Below, one piece after another: positions 43,967-52,137 of a stretch of DNA of 64,000 bases. Where the stretch lies: assembly GCA_002825515.1 (NCBI GenBank), contig PJET01000004.1, forward strand, positions 1-64,000, in the 5' to 3' direction. A model generated the notes under the pieces. It searched no databases, was not told the origin of the DNA, and was given only the letters and a program-made list of their open reading frames with translations. Source of the DNA: Candidatus Thorarchaeota archaeon MP11T_1 (lineage in GTDB: Archaea > Asgardarchaeota > Thorarchaeia > Thorarchaeales > Thorarchaeaceae). Position 1 is the first letter of the stretch; every line of letters starts with the position of its first letter. The position numbers and the translations under genes were made by a program.

Positions 43967-44905
43967 ATGAAGATTACCCTAACCCGATTAGTTTACGCTG
44001 TAACCATTATCATAGCAGTTGCACTGTATACAATCACTCTTTTTTCACTAGACTATACATTCATTGGAGATGGATTTAGTCCATTCAAAACATGGAGTCC
44101 AATACAGACTGCTTACTTTGCCATTGTGGGATTCGTTTTCCTATCGATATTGATTCTATATGATATCCGAGATCAGAAGACAAATCTTCAAGGATTGATT
44201 CACACAATTCCAATTATCGGGATCTCGTTTCTCGTTCTTTTCTCGATGGACTCTCGTCAAATCCTTCATTACTTGCCATATCTCCAAGTCTTTCTCTTCG
44301 ATGACTTTGGCAGCCTGTTTCTCTTCGGAGGTCTTCTTGCTGTATATCTTACATACATGATATCGGTCAATTCTCACAGTATTATGAGCACTAGGAGCGG
44401 CTTTCTCAAATTCGGGATTCGCTCGATTCTAGTTGTATTCTACGGCTCGATTCTATTGGGCACAGCAATCTATTTTGGAATTTCTATCTGTCTGGCACTT
44501 GGTCTGGAAGTCTTTCCATTCTATGGTGAAGGAACTATTGGTTCTGTATTAGTTGTATCTGTTCTGCTAGGTATTTACACAGCAGCAAGGACTCTCAGTT
44601 ACTTAGAAGTCAATGATTTGCCCTCTTTAAAGTCGATTCAACCCAGTCAGGCTCTAAGAGCCATTTTCGAGTTTGTTGCTATCTACCTTTGTACTGGGGC
44701 TGCCTTCTCATTAGTAGGGGGTTTAGTTACCGACGGGGTTCCAGTACCAGAGATAATTCCCTTTTCTCTAGTAGTTCTAGGGATCTATTCTGTCATCCCA
44801 TTCAGTGTCTTACTCACATATCGTAAGGTCTTTCCAACTAAAGAAAAACTGGAGCCGCCAGGAATAGAGGCTGGTGTGTGGAAATCTGGAATTGGTACCA
44901 GTTGA
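43967..44905 (+). CDS. Multi-pass membrane protein of unknown function
   Basis: A 312-residue protein with about eight transmembrane helices, short loops and a hydrophilic C-terminal tail. No motif recognised. ATG 43967 is preceded by GGAGGG about 12 bases upstream, supporting the start and translation. Confidence 0.7.
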   Translation: MKITLTRLVYAVTIIIAVALYTITLFSLDYTFIGDGFSPFKTWSPIQTAYFAIVGFVFLSILILYDIRDQKTNLQGLIHTIPIIGISFLVLFSMDSRQILHYLPYLQVFLFDDFGSLFLFGGLLAVYLTYMISVNSHSIMSTRSGFLKFGIRSILVVFYGSILLGTAIYFGISICLALGLEVFPFYGEGTIGSVLVVSVLLGIYTAARTLSYLEVNDLPSLKSIQPSQALRAIFEFVAIYLCTGAAFSLVGGLVTDGVPVPEIIPFSLVVLGIYSVIPFSVLLTYRKVFPTKEKLEPPGIEAGVWKSGIGTS

Positions 44906-44973
44906 AAAATGTCCTAAGGCGATGCTGAGCACAAGCTAGAGGGCTGTATAGAACAACACTAAGATGGCAGACG

Positions 44974-45879
44974 CTAGGAACATCCAGGCACGCTATACAT
45001 CTGGTCTGGTGTCAGAATGTCAGGGAACCGGTCTCGAAGAGTTAGACGCATCTCATAGCACAGATGGCACGCATCAACATATCTTTCTTCATGAGCCAGG
45101 TCATACCTTTTGACCAATTCAACAGGTCCCCCTTTGGCCAGTGGTCCAATAATAGGATTCTTGTCAGGATTAAATTGCTGGCAAATCTCAGTCAGAGGAG
45201 AGTCATAGATACAGCCCAATGATATTCCCTGGCACAAATGCAGATTACCAAGATGATCTACGTGAAACCGCTTTGGATTCTCGAGGTCTTCATAGGGGCA
45301 TTCAGTAAATTTCACCCATGGATGCCAAGAGGCTCTCTCGATAAGTTCCACTGCAGCCCTCCCACGATACATGACTGGCGACTCGCCCTGCTTGAGTTGT
45401 CCAATTGCCCTCTCATTGTCTGATATTTCTGGCTGGGAAATACTGATGGTGCCAACAGGGACGTCAAGCTTTTCTGCTGCAGCCAGAGCGTTTTGGACCT
45501 CCTTGTTGACTTCTTCATCATAATGATATAGGTCGCCACTGATAGATAGGTCTTGAATAAGACCTGCAAGCGGTGCCAACCATTCTAGCGCGTCTTCTTC
45601 TGTGGTTGCCCAATAGCTGTTCGAAACGATTCCAACTCGGAATCCCATGTCAGCTGCCTCTCGAACTCCTCTCAGCATGATCGGGTAGTATAGAAATGGC
45701 TCTCCACCCTCGAAATATATGCTCTCAACAGAATCGGTGGCTTTTGCTTCTTTCAGAATGTGCCTGACTTGCTGAAGAGTCATCGTACCACTCTGCCAAG
45801 GACTACCCCAGACAAAACAGTGGTCGCACTCGAAATTGCACTGATAAGTCAGTAGAAGATGAAGGCCTGTTAGTTTCAT
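44974..45879 (-). CDS. Radical SAM enzyme, substrate unknown
   Basis: A 301-residue protein. The SAM [4Fe-4S] motif is CNFECDHC (about 14-21), followed by YFEGGEPFLY and GIVSNSYWA. A C-terminal region has six more Cys in pairs (CPYED, HLCQGISLGC, CHLC) compatible with a SPASM/Twitch-type auxiliary cluster. Peptide or cofactor modification is a reasonable guess. No peptide precursor gene is evident beside it. Confidence 0.82.
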   Translation of the reverse strand: MKLTGLHLLLTYQCNFECDHCFVWGSPWQSGTMTLQQVRHILKEAKATDSVESIYFEGGEPFLYYPIMLRGVREAADMGFRVGIVSNSYWATTEEDALEWLAPLAGLIQDLSISGDLYHYDEEVNKEVQNALAAAEKLDVPVGTISISQPEISDNERAIGQLKQGESPVMYRGRAAVELIERASWHPWVKFTECPYEDLENPKRFHVDHLGNLHLCQGISLGCIYDSPLTEICQQFNPDKNPIIGPLAKGGPVELVKRYDLAHEERYVDACHLCYEMRLTLRDRFPDILTPDQMYSVPGCS

Positions 45880-46092
45880 ACTGTTCTTTCTCCTTAATAG
45901 AAACTTGAATCAATACTCAATAGTAACTATCGTTCTTAAAGAAGCGTTCTCAGTATTCAAATTGCTTCTCGAAAGCGTTCTAGTGCCCTTGGAAAAACCT
46001 CTATCTGATGTGGAATTGAGGCTTTTGCTGATAAGTATGATATACTGGTAAATGCAACTATCATGAGTGCCCTGAAATAATATTGAAAGAAA

Positions 46093-46103
46093 TGGCGCCG
46101 CCG
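46093..46103 (-). repeat. tRNA-Asn 3' end copy, distal
   Basis: On the minus strand CGGCGGCGCCA is identical to the acceptor 3' strand, discriminator and CCA of tRNA-Asn, and the following ATTTCTTTC matches the tRNA's own downstream ATTCCTTTC. No other part of a tRNA is present. The shared flank beyond CCA argues against chance. Confidence 0.65.
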
Positions 46104-46179
46104 AAACAAATTTGATGCTGTAGTCAAAAGAATATGAACGAAGTCAGTAGTTCCATGTTAAGTGCAACCCAAAATTATA

Positions 46180-46193
46180 TTAACAATTGTTAA
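46180..46193. promoter_or_regulatory. 14-bp perfect palindrome upstream of the PRC-barrel gene
   Basis: TTAACAATTGTTAA is a perfect palindrome 37-50 nt before ATG 46230, overlapping the position where BRE/TATA would lie. It shares the core ACAATTGT with the palindrome at 11650-11663. Operator candidate. Confidence 0.4.
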
Positions 46194-46229
46194 AATATTA
46201 GCAAGAAGAATTTCTTTTGTGGTGAAACA

Positions 46230-46898
46230 ATGAAGTTGTCCAAACCAATATGCTGTCAAGAAATCAAAAAAATGGACGTCATGGACGCCTCAGGTAAAAA
46301 GATCGGAAAAATCTCTAATCTGACATTTACATTTGATGGCTCACTCAAACTCAAACACTTCATTCTAAGTGGATCAAGAATGGAGGAGTTTCTTGAAGCC
46401 ATCAATCTCAAACCCGATGCAGACCCTGTGTTTGAATCTACTGTAATCAAGAAAATAGATACTCACATTCATCTTGACACTTCTGTGAATGGTCTAAAGA
46501 ATTTTCATGATACAATCTCCGATGACGAGATAAAGTTCTCAGACCTACAGAAACTGGAGATCTTTGATAAAGATGGTGTCAAAGTGGGACGCGCAATCAA
46601 TGTGGATTTTGATTTAGACGGTCGTACAGCCTTGATAGCTGGTGGGGGTCTACTAGAAGAGAAGCTTGAATCTTTTGGTTTGAAGGAAGACGTGGACATC
46701 ATAGTACCTTTCCAAGTCATCGTTTCAATAGATGAATCAATCAGACTCTCAGTTTCAAAAAATGAATTAGATACAAGTCTAGATGGGATGCTGAGAGAAA
46801 GAGCAATTGAGATCAAGAACCAAAGAGAGGCTGCTGCAGCTCACAGTCATGGTAAAAAGGCACGAGTACCTCTCCACTGGCGCTATGGGCCCGCATAA
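46230..46898 (+). CDS. Protein with two PRC-barrel domains
   Basis: A 222-residue protein with two similar halves: VMDASGKKIGKISNLTFTFDG (about 17-37) and IFDKDGVKVGRAINVDFDLDG (about 110-130), each the start of a PRC barrel, then a charged His-containing tail. PRC-barrel proteins act as adaptors in RNA processing, photosynthetic reaction centres and, in archaea, cell division (CdpB-type). The function here is open. It sits between two tRNA-Asn 3' end copies. A relic of a paralogue is at 39375. Confidence 0.75.
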   Translation: MKLSKPICCQEIKKMDVMDASGKKIGKISNLTFTFDGSLKLKHFILSGSRMEEFLEAINLKPDADPVFESTVIKKIDTHIHLDTSVNGLKNFHDTISDDEIKFSDLQKLEIFDKDGVKVGRAINVDFDLDGRTALIAGGGLLEEKLESFGLKEDVDIIVPFQVIVSIDESIRLSVSKNELDTSLDGMLRERAIEIKNQREAAAAHSHGKKARVPLHWRYGPA

Positions 46899-47002
46899 GA
46901 GCTTGCAACTTTCGGATTTCCGAATACAAGTCAATGATGTTTCAGAAAGAGACCAATGTGGCGATGTCTGCACGCATTGAAGAATAGAAAAGAAAGAAGA
47001 AA

Positions 47003-47012
47003 TGGTGCCGCC
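47003..47012 (-). repeat. tRNA-Asn 3' end copy, proximal
   Basis: On the minus strand GGCGGCACCA differs by one base from the tRNA-Asn end GGCGGCGCCA, and is followed by TTTCTTCTTTC, like the T/C-rich flank of the tRNA. The gene at 47017-47646 on the same strand stops 4 nt before it. Confidence 0.6.
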
Positions 47013-47016
47013 AATA

Positions 47017-47646
47017 TTATGGACTAACTCTCCCAAGTGTATCTTCAATATATTGCAGTCTCTTCATGTATTCCTTGTTCCTCTCTAGATTGGGAATCGA
47101 AACAAGTCTTTGCAACGCAGAAATAAACATCGGATTCTCTCGAGCCTCAATCAGATCAATATGACGCCTTGTCGATATCATCCTCTTTCGTTTCCTATAG
47201 TAGATAGCTGCAAGAATGAAAGTGATAAGGTCTAGGGCAAGCATAGGACCTACTGCTCTAATGACATCCAGACTTGAAAAATAGATTATTACCCCTATTG
47301 AGTTGATTATTGCCACGGGTATTAATACGAGTGAAGCCATGGGGTACCAAACGGTGCTCTCTGAACTCTCTATGTACTTCATCTCAGCATTAACAAAAGA
47401 GAGAAACTCGGAGTCACTCAAAGCTTCAACAATCTCAGGTTCCATGATGATCAAGTTGTCCTCGTCTTCATCTTGAACGAAGTATGGGTCGAGTTTCCAA
47501 TCTTTTCCCCAGTGTTGCCTCTTCAGTCTGTACTCACTAAACTCAGGATTTTCCCTTAGCGTTCTCTCAAGCTCTTTACACTTCTTATCAATGAAGTATT
47601 CATCATAGGCCAAAACAGAGAATTCCTCCTCCTCCTCCTCATTCAT
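47017..47646 (-). CDS. Acidic protein with two membrane helices
   Basis: A 209-residue protein. An acidic N-terminal cytosolic part (a run of Glu at 3-8) is followed by two transmembrane helices (about 100-122 and 130-150) and a basic C-terminal helical part. No family recognised. It is the single gene between the intact tRNA-Asn and its first 3' end copy. Confidence 0.65.
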   Translation of the reverse strand: MNEEEEEEFSVLAYDEYFIDKKCKELERTLRENPEFSEYRLKRQHWGKDWKLDPYFVQDEDEDNLIIMEPEIVEALSDSEFLSFVNAEMKYIESSESTVWYPMASLVLIPVAIINSIGVIIYFSSLDVIRAVGPMLALDLITFILAAIYYRKRKRMISTRRHIDLIEARENPMFISALQRLVSIPNLERNKEYMKRLQYIEDTLGRVSP

Positions 47647-47731
47647 AATCTTTCACACCTACACTACATTAGTAAGAGTGACCTGAAACCAGATGAGGGT
47701 TTCTGAAGAACTGATAGATAGAAAGGAATGG

Positions 47732-47804
47732 CGCCGCCGGGAGGGCTCGAACCTCCGACCAACAACTTAACAGGCTGTCGCTCTACCGACTGAGCCACGG
47801 CGGC
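47732..47804 (-). tRNA. trnN: tRNA-Asn (GUU)
   Basis: The minus-strand acceptor GCCGCCG pairs with CGGCGGC, discriminator G, CCA encoded at 47729-47731. D stem GCTC/GAGC. Anticodon arm ACAGC-CTGTTAA-GTTGT gives GUU. T arm GGAGG-TTCGAGC-CCTCC. Length is 73 nt with no intron. TATA TTAATATTC (47832-47840, minus) lies 28-36 nt upstream. Two copies of its 3' end occur downstream at 47003 and 46093. Confidence 0.97.
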
Positions 47805-47921
47805 ATACTCTCGGGGTCACGCTCCAGAATCGAATATTAACATTGCTATTGGTCAGTCAGAAACTGCTCTTTCAATCAGTAAATATACTCTAATCATCGT
47901 TTTCTATACGGAGTTCTTTCT

Positions 47922-48908
47922 ATGAGAAAAATCTGGAAACCTGAATTACCTCAAGTCAAGTTTGGCAAAGCTCATCATTTTGAAGGCTGGTACTTCAAGA
48001 TGGTTGATGCCTCAGAGCAGAATGCGCTTGCTGTGATACCAGGAGTGTCTTTTGGAGCTAACAGGAATGGGAGTCATTCATTTGTGCAGGTTCTTGATGG
48101 ATGCAATTCCAAATCGTACTACTTCAGATTTTCCATAGATGATTTTTCTAGTTCTTCACAGGTTTTTGACATATCAATAGACAAGAACAGATTTACGCTC
48201 AGTGGACTCAGTCTTAACCTCGAAGGCGAAGAAGGTTCAATCCAAGCAGAGCTTAGTTTTGGAAAGACTATTCCTTGGCCAGTCAGAAGACTAAGTCCTG
48301 GGGCAATGGGACCTTTCCGGTTTGTACCTCGTCTTCAGTGTCTACATGGAATCTTAGGATTTGACCATGAGATTCACGGCAAATTGGAAATAGACGGAAG
48401 AAGCATTGATTTTTCAAATGGCCGTGGGTATATCGAAAAAGACTGGGGACGAGAATTTCCTAGTGCTTGGATCTGGATGCAATCAAACCACTTTGATGAG
48501 AAAGGAGTGTCTTTCACATCCTCAATTGCAAGTATTCCCTTTGGAAGGGGTACTTTTACCGGTCTCTTAGCCGGACTTCTTCATGATGGGAAGATATACC
48601 GTTTCACAACCTATACTCGTGCTAAACTCTCAACACCTGAAGTATCAGATGATCGAGTAGTCTTTACAATTCAGAGTAAGCAACACCTGTTGGAAGTGGA
48701 TGCGAAACGCGCTCAAGGAGCTTTATTGCGGTCTCCAGTTGAAGGGCTTATGACAGGGAGAATAACAGAGAGTCTTGATAGTTCTATCCATCTAAGGTTC
48801 TACGAGAAAAAGAAAGCATCAAAAGAACTTCTCTTTGACGGAGTGGGTCGAAATGCTGGACTCGAAGTAGTTGGAAATCTTGATGAGCTTGGTGCAATCG
48901 AAGTATAA
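47922..48908 (+). CDS. Tocopherol cyclase-like lipocalin-type protein
   Basis: A 328-residue mainly beta protein. FEGWYFKMVD (about 20-29), GPFRFVP, and GYIEKDWGREFPSAWIWMQSN (about 167-187, split) are the signature blocks of the tocopherol cyclase family (VTE1-like), also common in bacteria and archaea that make no tocopherol. The protein is probably a binding or cyclising enzyme for a hydrophobic ligand; no substrate is implied by neighbours. Confidence 0.78.
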   Translation: MRKIWKPELPQVKFGKAHHFEGWYFKMVDASEQNALAVIPGVSFGANRNGSHSFVQVLDGCNSKSYYFRFSIDDFSSSSQVFDISIDKNRFTLSGLSLNLEGEEGSIQAELSFGKTIPWPVRRLSPGAMGPFRFVPRLQCLHGILGFDHEIHGKLEIDGRSIDFSNGRGYIEKDWGREFPSAWIWMQSNHFDEKGVSFTSSIASIPFGRGTFTGLLAGLLHDGKIYRFTTYTRAKLSTPEVSDDRVVFTIQSKQHLLEVDAKRAQGALLRSPVEGLMTGRITESLDSSIHLRFYEKKKASKELLFDGVGRNAGLEVVGNLDELGAIEV

Positions 48909-48954
48909 TATTATGAACCCAATTCATACATACATATTGGCAGGATGTGATGAA

Positions 48955-49062
48955 ATGAGTAAGATCAATGTTGGTTCTCGAGTGACTCAGTATCCTATAC
49001 CTGTCACTCTTGTGGGTATACTAGTTGAGGGAAGAGTAAACTACATACTGTCGCATAGATAA
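48955..49062 (+). pseudogene. N-terminal remnant of a flavin reductase-like gene
   Basis: From ATG 48955 with AGGA nine bases upstream, the 35 codons encode MSKINVGSRVTQYPIPVTLV then GILVEGRVNYI, which resembles the opening of FMN-binding flavin reductase/flavoredoxin proteins (Y-P-x-P-V-x-LVG). It then stops, and nothing like the remaining 150 residues follows before the zip gene. A truncated relic is the simplest reading; a short functional peptide cannot be excluded. Confidence 0.55.
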
Positions 49063-49122
49063 ATCGATTCAACAACAATCCAGCTATGAGTAACACACCT
49101 ATGTATCTTCCTTCCATAGAAT

Positions 49123-49914
49123 CTAACCTTCGAACAAGAACGTGAAGACATTGTCGAGTGTCATCATAATGACAAAGCCCACTATTATTCCCCACGTCGC
49201 CACACGCGCATTTCCCCCAGAATGACTCTCTGGTATCATCTCATCTCCGACCACGAAGATCATAGCGCCGGCTGCAAAAGCTAGACCATATGGTAGTAGA
49301 AATGCAGCAAATGAAACAATAGATACACCAAGAAGACCTCCAATAGGCTCTACAAGTCCAGTTGCTAATGCCAACAACACAGCTTTTCCTCTTGGATATC
49401 CTTCTCTCATCAGCGGAGCTGCTACCGCAAGTCCCTCTGGCATGTTCTGCAGTCCAATTGCCACTGCAACTGAAACTCCAGTCAATGGATCGGCCACTCC
49501 AAACGAAACACCGACAGCTAACCCCTCAGGGAAATTATGGATAGTGATCGCGAGGATGAGAAGCCAGACCCTTGCCATAGTTGAAGATGGCCCCTCCTCT
49601 CCCTTCTTGAAGTGAGCGTGGGGAACATACTTGTCAGCTAAATGTACGAATATTCCTCCTAGCCCAAATCCAAGTGCAACAACAGTCAATACATCAGTCC
49701 AGTCATTCACTAATGGGTCATCTAAGGCAGGAACTAGAAGACTGAAAGATGATGCAGCTAGCATGACACCTGCAGCAAATCCAAGCATGATGTCTAGGGT
49801 CCTGCGACTAAAGTTGGGCTTGAGAAAGATTGGTAGTGCTCCTACTCCTGTTGCCACACCAGCTAATAGGCTTGCGACCAAACCAAGAACAACAGTGTCA
49901 CCAAAGAGCTGCAT
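49123..49914 (-). CDS. ZIP-family divalent metal transporter
   Basis: A 263-residue protein with eight helices. TM4 reads HNFPEGLAVGVSFG and TM5 GLQNMPEGLAVAAPL then EPIGGLLG, the metal-binding His, Asn and Glu residues of ZIP proteins. The TM3-4 loop has one His-x-His pair (PHAHFKKGEEG). It imports zinc, iron or manganese. A palindrome-rich spacer upstream looks like a metal-regulator site. Confidence 0.9.
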   Translation of the reverse strand: MQLFGDTVVLGLVASLLAGVATGVGALPIFLKPNFSRRTLDIMLGFAAGVMLAASSFSLLVPALDDPLVNDWTDVLTVVALGFGLGGIFVHLADKYVPHAHFKKGEEGPSSTMARVWLLILAITIHNFPEGLAVGVSFGVADPLTGVSVAVAIGLQNMPEGLAVAAPLMREGYPRGKAVLLALATGLVEPIGGLLGVSIVSFAAFLLPYGLAFAAGAMIFVVGDEMIPESHSGGNARVATWGIIVGFVIMMTLDNVFTFLFEG

Positions 49915-49951
49915 AACGAATGCGTTTACCTATCTCTCACTTAAGGCAACC

Positions 49952-49985
49952 GTTCTTAATTGTGGTATGTAAGAACACGTGTTCT
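49952..49985. promoter_or_regulatory. Repeated GTTCTTA/TAAGAAC half-sites upstream of zip
   Basis: GTTCTTA (49952-49958) and TAAGAAC (49970-49976) are reverse complements, and AGAACACGTGTTCT (49972-49985) is a perfect 14-bp palindrome sharing the half-site. The cluster lies 38-71 nt upstream of the zip start and directly before the TATA (TTATTTATAG, about 49989-49998) of the divergent gene, so it may control both. Confidence 0.55.
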
Positions 49986-50025
49986 AAGTATTATTTATAG
50001 CTCCAATGCAGACAGAAGATAAGAT

Positions 50026-50550
50026 ATGGAACCTATGACAGATTTCAAGACGGTTTTAACTGAGGTGAGTTGCATCATGTCTGAAAAACAAGAGAGATGG
50101 CGTAGGTCTCCTGAACTTCGTGAGGATGCATTTAGAGCGTGGCATAAGGCAAATGGAGAACTCAATCCCAGTTCTGTTGTTGCAACGGTCGATGAGAATG
50201 GATCTCCACATATTGCGCCTTTTGGTAGCATGCGGGCGGTTAATCCCCGGTTGATGCGTTTTATTGCTCATCGCTACCATGACACTCTTGCAAATCTGAA
50301 ACGTGACCCACGCGTGATGGTTGCTATGGTCTCTGCTCCTGATATTGCAGTGAGCATCAAAGGAAAAGCAAGAATTGTTGAGGAGCCATTCGCGATAGAC
50401 GAAAACTATGCTCTTATTGAAATTGATATAGAAGAGGTGAAGAATGATATGCCTGTAAGGATTGGAATAGAAACAGGCATAGCAATCTCACCAAGTGGTC
50501 CATTTGTTGCTTGGTGGGAAGGGCTCTGGAAGAGGATGAGCAAGGAATAA
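50026..50550 (+). CDS. Pyridoxamine 5'-phosphate oxidase-like FMN/F420-binding protein
   Basis: A 174-residue split-barrel protein: SVVATVDENGSPHIAPFGSM (about 50-69), LMRFIAHRYHDTLANLKRDPRVMVAM and IKGKARIVEEP are the usual strands. The cofactor may be FMN or F420 and the substrate is unknown. ATG 50026 is about 30 nt after the TATA box, implying a nearly leaderless mRNA; ATG 50077 is an alternative start. Confidence 0.75.
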   Translation: MEPMTDFKTVLTEVSCIMSEKQERWRRSPELREDAFRAWHKANGELNPSSVVATVDENGSPHIAPFGSMRAVNPRLMRFIAHRYHDTLANLKRDPRVMVAMVSAPDIAVSIKGKARIVEEPFAIDENYALIEIDIEEVKNDMPVRIGIETGIAISPSGPFVAWWEGLWKRMSKE

Positions 50551-50572
50551 AGAACGGGCAATGCTATTTCAA

Positions 50573-51130
50573 TTAGAATTGATCTGGTTTTGAAAGAATC
50601 TCCTCATAATTAACTGCTGGAACTGGCTCTCTTTTTCTTGATATATAGACTCCAATAATAAGAACAATCGGTACTATCAATAGAATCCCAATAAACAAAG
50701 GAGTCACAAGCGTGTTTCGACTAAACCAACCAACCTGTGTTTGCACACCCTCAGACTGATCTAAATAATAAACCTCTGCTTGCAAGATAATGGGGCTTAG
50801 CAATTGAACATTCGAAAAGACAACATACCATTCTGAATCGTATGGAATTGTAAAATTGAAGATTTGGCCTGTGGTTTCACTATCATGTTCATAGAGAAAT
50901 GCGCTCTGTTTTCTGTCCCATCTGGTGTAGTTTTCCGCATCACAGATGAAAAACTCGATATCATAATTGGCTGAGAACGATCCCTCTATTCTCCACCCAG
51001 CATCTGCATTTCCGTAAACAACATACAATTCACCAACGCCCAGATCTCTGTCTATGTCAAATGCTTGAGCAATCAATGGCAGTAGTAACAAAATCAGGAG
51101 TGATAGACTAATTATTGAACTCTTACGCAT
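50573..51130 (-). CDS. Type I membrane protein with small beta-sandwich ectodomain
   Basis: About 185 residues from the ATG at 51128-51130. A signal peptide (about 3-23), an ectodomain of about 115 residues with alternating beta strands (WRIEGSFSANYDIEFFICD, then FNFTIPYDSEWYVVFSN), one transmembrane helix (about 142-165) and a short basic/acidic tail. The fold pattern (strand pair, F-x-I-P-x-D, W-x-V-V-F-x-N) is GOLD-like, the domain of eukaryotic p24 cargo proteins, but similar surface proteins are widespread in archaea, so relation to trafficking is speculative. Confidence 0.6.
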   Translation of the reverse strand: MRKSSIISLSLLILLLLPLIAQAFDIDRDLGVGELYVVYGNADAGWRIEGSFSANYDIEFFICDAENYTRWDRKQSAFLYEHDSETTGQIFNFTIPYDSEWYVVFSNVQLLSPIILQAEVYYLDQSEGVQTQVGWFSRNTLVTPLFIGILLIVPIVLIIGVYISRKREPVPAVNYEEILSKPDQF

Positions 51131-51258
51131 TTTTACCCCTAACAAAGAATACTCCTTTTTCGAATATCTGATTTGTGTCTTGTTTGTTAATATTGTAGAG
51201 CGCATTACAAATTTTAATTCTCAAAATTCACAAGAGCCTGATTTTGTGACTCAATACG

Positions 51259-51285
51259 GAATGATGAGCCCCGCCCGATTTAGAT
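51259..51285 (-). repeat. Decayed tRNA-Met 3' end
   Basis: Aligned to 52114-52139 over about 26 positions, this copies the T-loop TTCAAATCG, acceptor and CCA of the tRNA-Met with about 20 matches and one extra base (AAATCG, GC, GGGC and CA preserved). No tRNA 5' half is near. It marks the left end of the insert that carries the nucleotidyltransferase gene. Confidence 0.55.
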
Positions 51286-51342
51286 AAAGAATTGTATATC
51301 CATAATCTTTATTGCAAAAACCTCCTGATTCACACGGTCCGA

Positions 51343-52137
51343 ATGTCTGATGATATATCCCCAAAAGATGTGAGTGAATCTGAGCGAATTCTTCAAAGAG
51401 CTACGGAGAATGATATTATTCTTCGTTTAGCTGGTGGTTTAGCCATTCGGGAACATTGTAAGGAGATTGTTTTTTGCGAGCGAAAATATGCCGATATTGA
51501 TTTTGTTGGGCTTTCACACCAATCTCATCAAATTATTAAAACATTCGAAGAACTCGGATACATCGAAAAACGAAGCATGACAATCGCCACAAGTGGTACA
51601 AGATTGTTATTTGAAAAACCTGGTTCTGCTGATCATGTCGATGTATTTCTAGATAAAATCAACATTGAACATATGATAGACCTCAGAAATCGACTCGCAA
51701 ATGAAGAGCGGACTGTGTCGGTGAGCGATCTACTCTTGATCAAGCTTGCTATCTCCCGACTTAACGAAAAGGATTTCCGTGATATGTTCACTCTTCTCAA
51801 AGATCTGAAGGTAGGTTATGATGACACAGCTGGGACAATCAATGCTGATTATATTGCTAAACTCTGCTCCAGCAGTTGGGGGCTCCATAAGGACATTCTG
51901 ATGAACATTGAGAGATGCTTAGATTTTGTTAATAACTACGATTTTCAGCCAGATGAAAGAGCCAGAATTATCGACATATTGGAAATACTGAAAGCCAGAA
52001 TTTTGACCCATCATAAAACAACCCATTGGAAACTTCGTGCCTTGTTTGGAACCAGTATACCTTGGCGAAGAGAAATCGAGTTAGAAGGTGTAAAAGCGGT
52101 TTCTGTGGAAAAGGATGGTGGGCCCGGCGCGATTTGA
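51343..52137 (+). CDS. AbiEii-like nucleotidyltransferase, stop codon inside tRNA-Met
   Basis: About 264 residues from ATG 51343 (an upstream in-frame ATG at 51292 is possible). The nucleotidyltransferase core is LAGGLAIREHC with YADIDFVG (Gly-Gly and Asp-x-Asp) and a third acid in HVDVFLD. This matches DUF1814/AbiEii-type minimal nucleotidyltransferases, some of which are toxins that modify tRNA. No antitoxin of the AbiEi type is seen. The last seven codons and the stop are antisense to the 3' end of tRNA-Met, so the gene end is formed by the tRNA sequence. Confidence 0.7.
   Translation: MSDDISPKDVSESERILQRATENDIILRLAGGLAIREHCKEIVFCERKYADIDFVGLSHQSHQIIKTFEELGYIEKRSMTIATSGTRLLFEKPGSADHVDVFLDKINIEHMIDLRNRLANEERTVSVSDLLLIKLAISRLNEKDFRDMFTLLKDLKVGYDDTAGTINADYIAKLCSSSWGLHKDILMNIERCLDFVNNYDFQPDERARIIDILEILKARILTHHKTTHWKLRALFGTSIPWRREIELEGVKAVSVEKDGGPGAI

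Larger units (their letters stand above)
45880..46229. other. Intergenic region with tRNA-Asn fragment and palindrome
   Basis: 350 nt without a gene. It contains a tRNA-Asn 3' end copy (46093-46103, minus) and a perfect 14-bp palindrome (46180-46193) just before the PRC-barrel gene; both are listed separately. The rest is AT-rich and unassigned. Confidence 0.5.
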
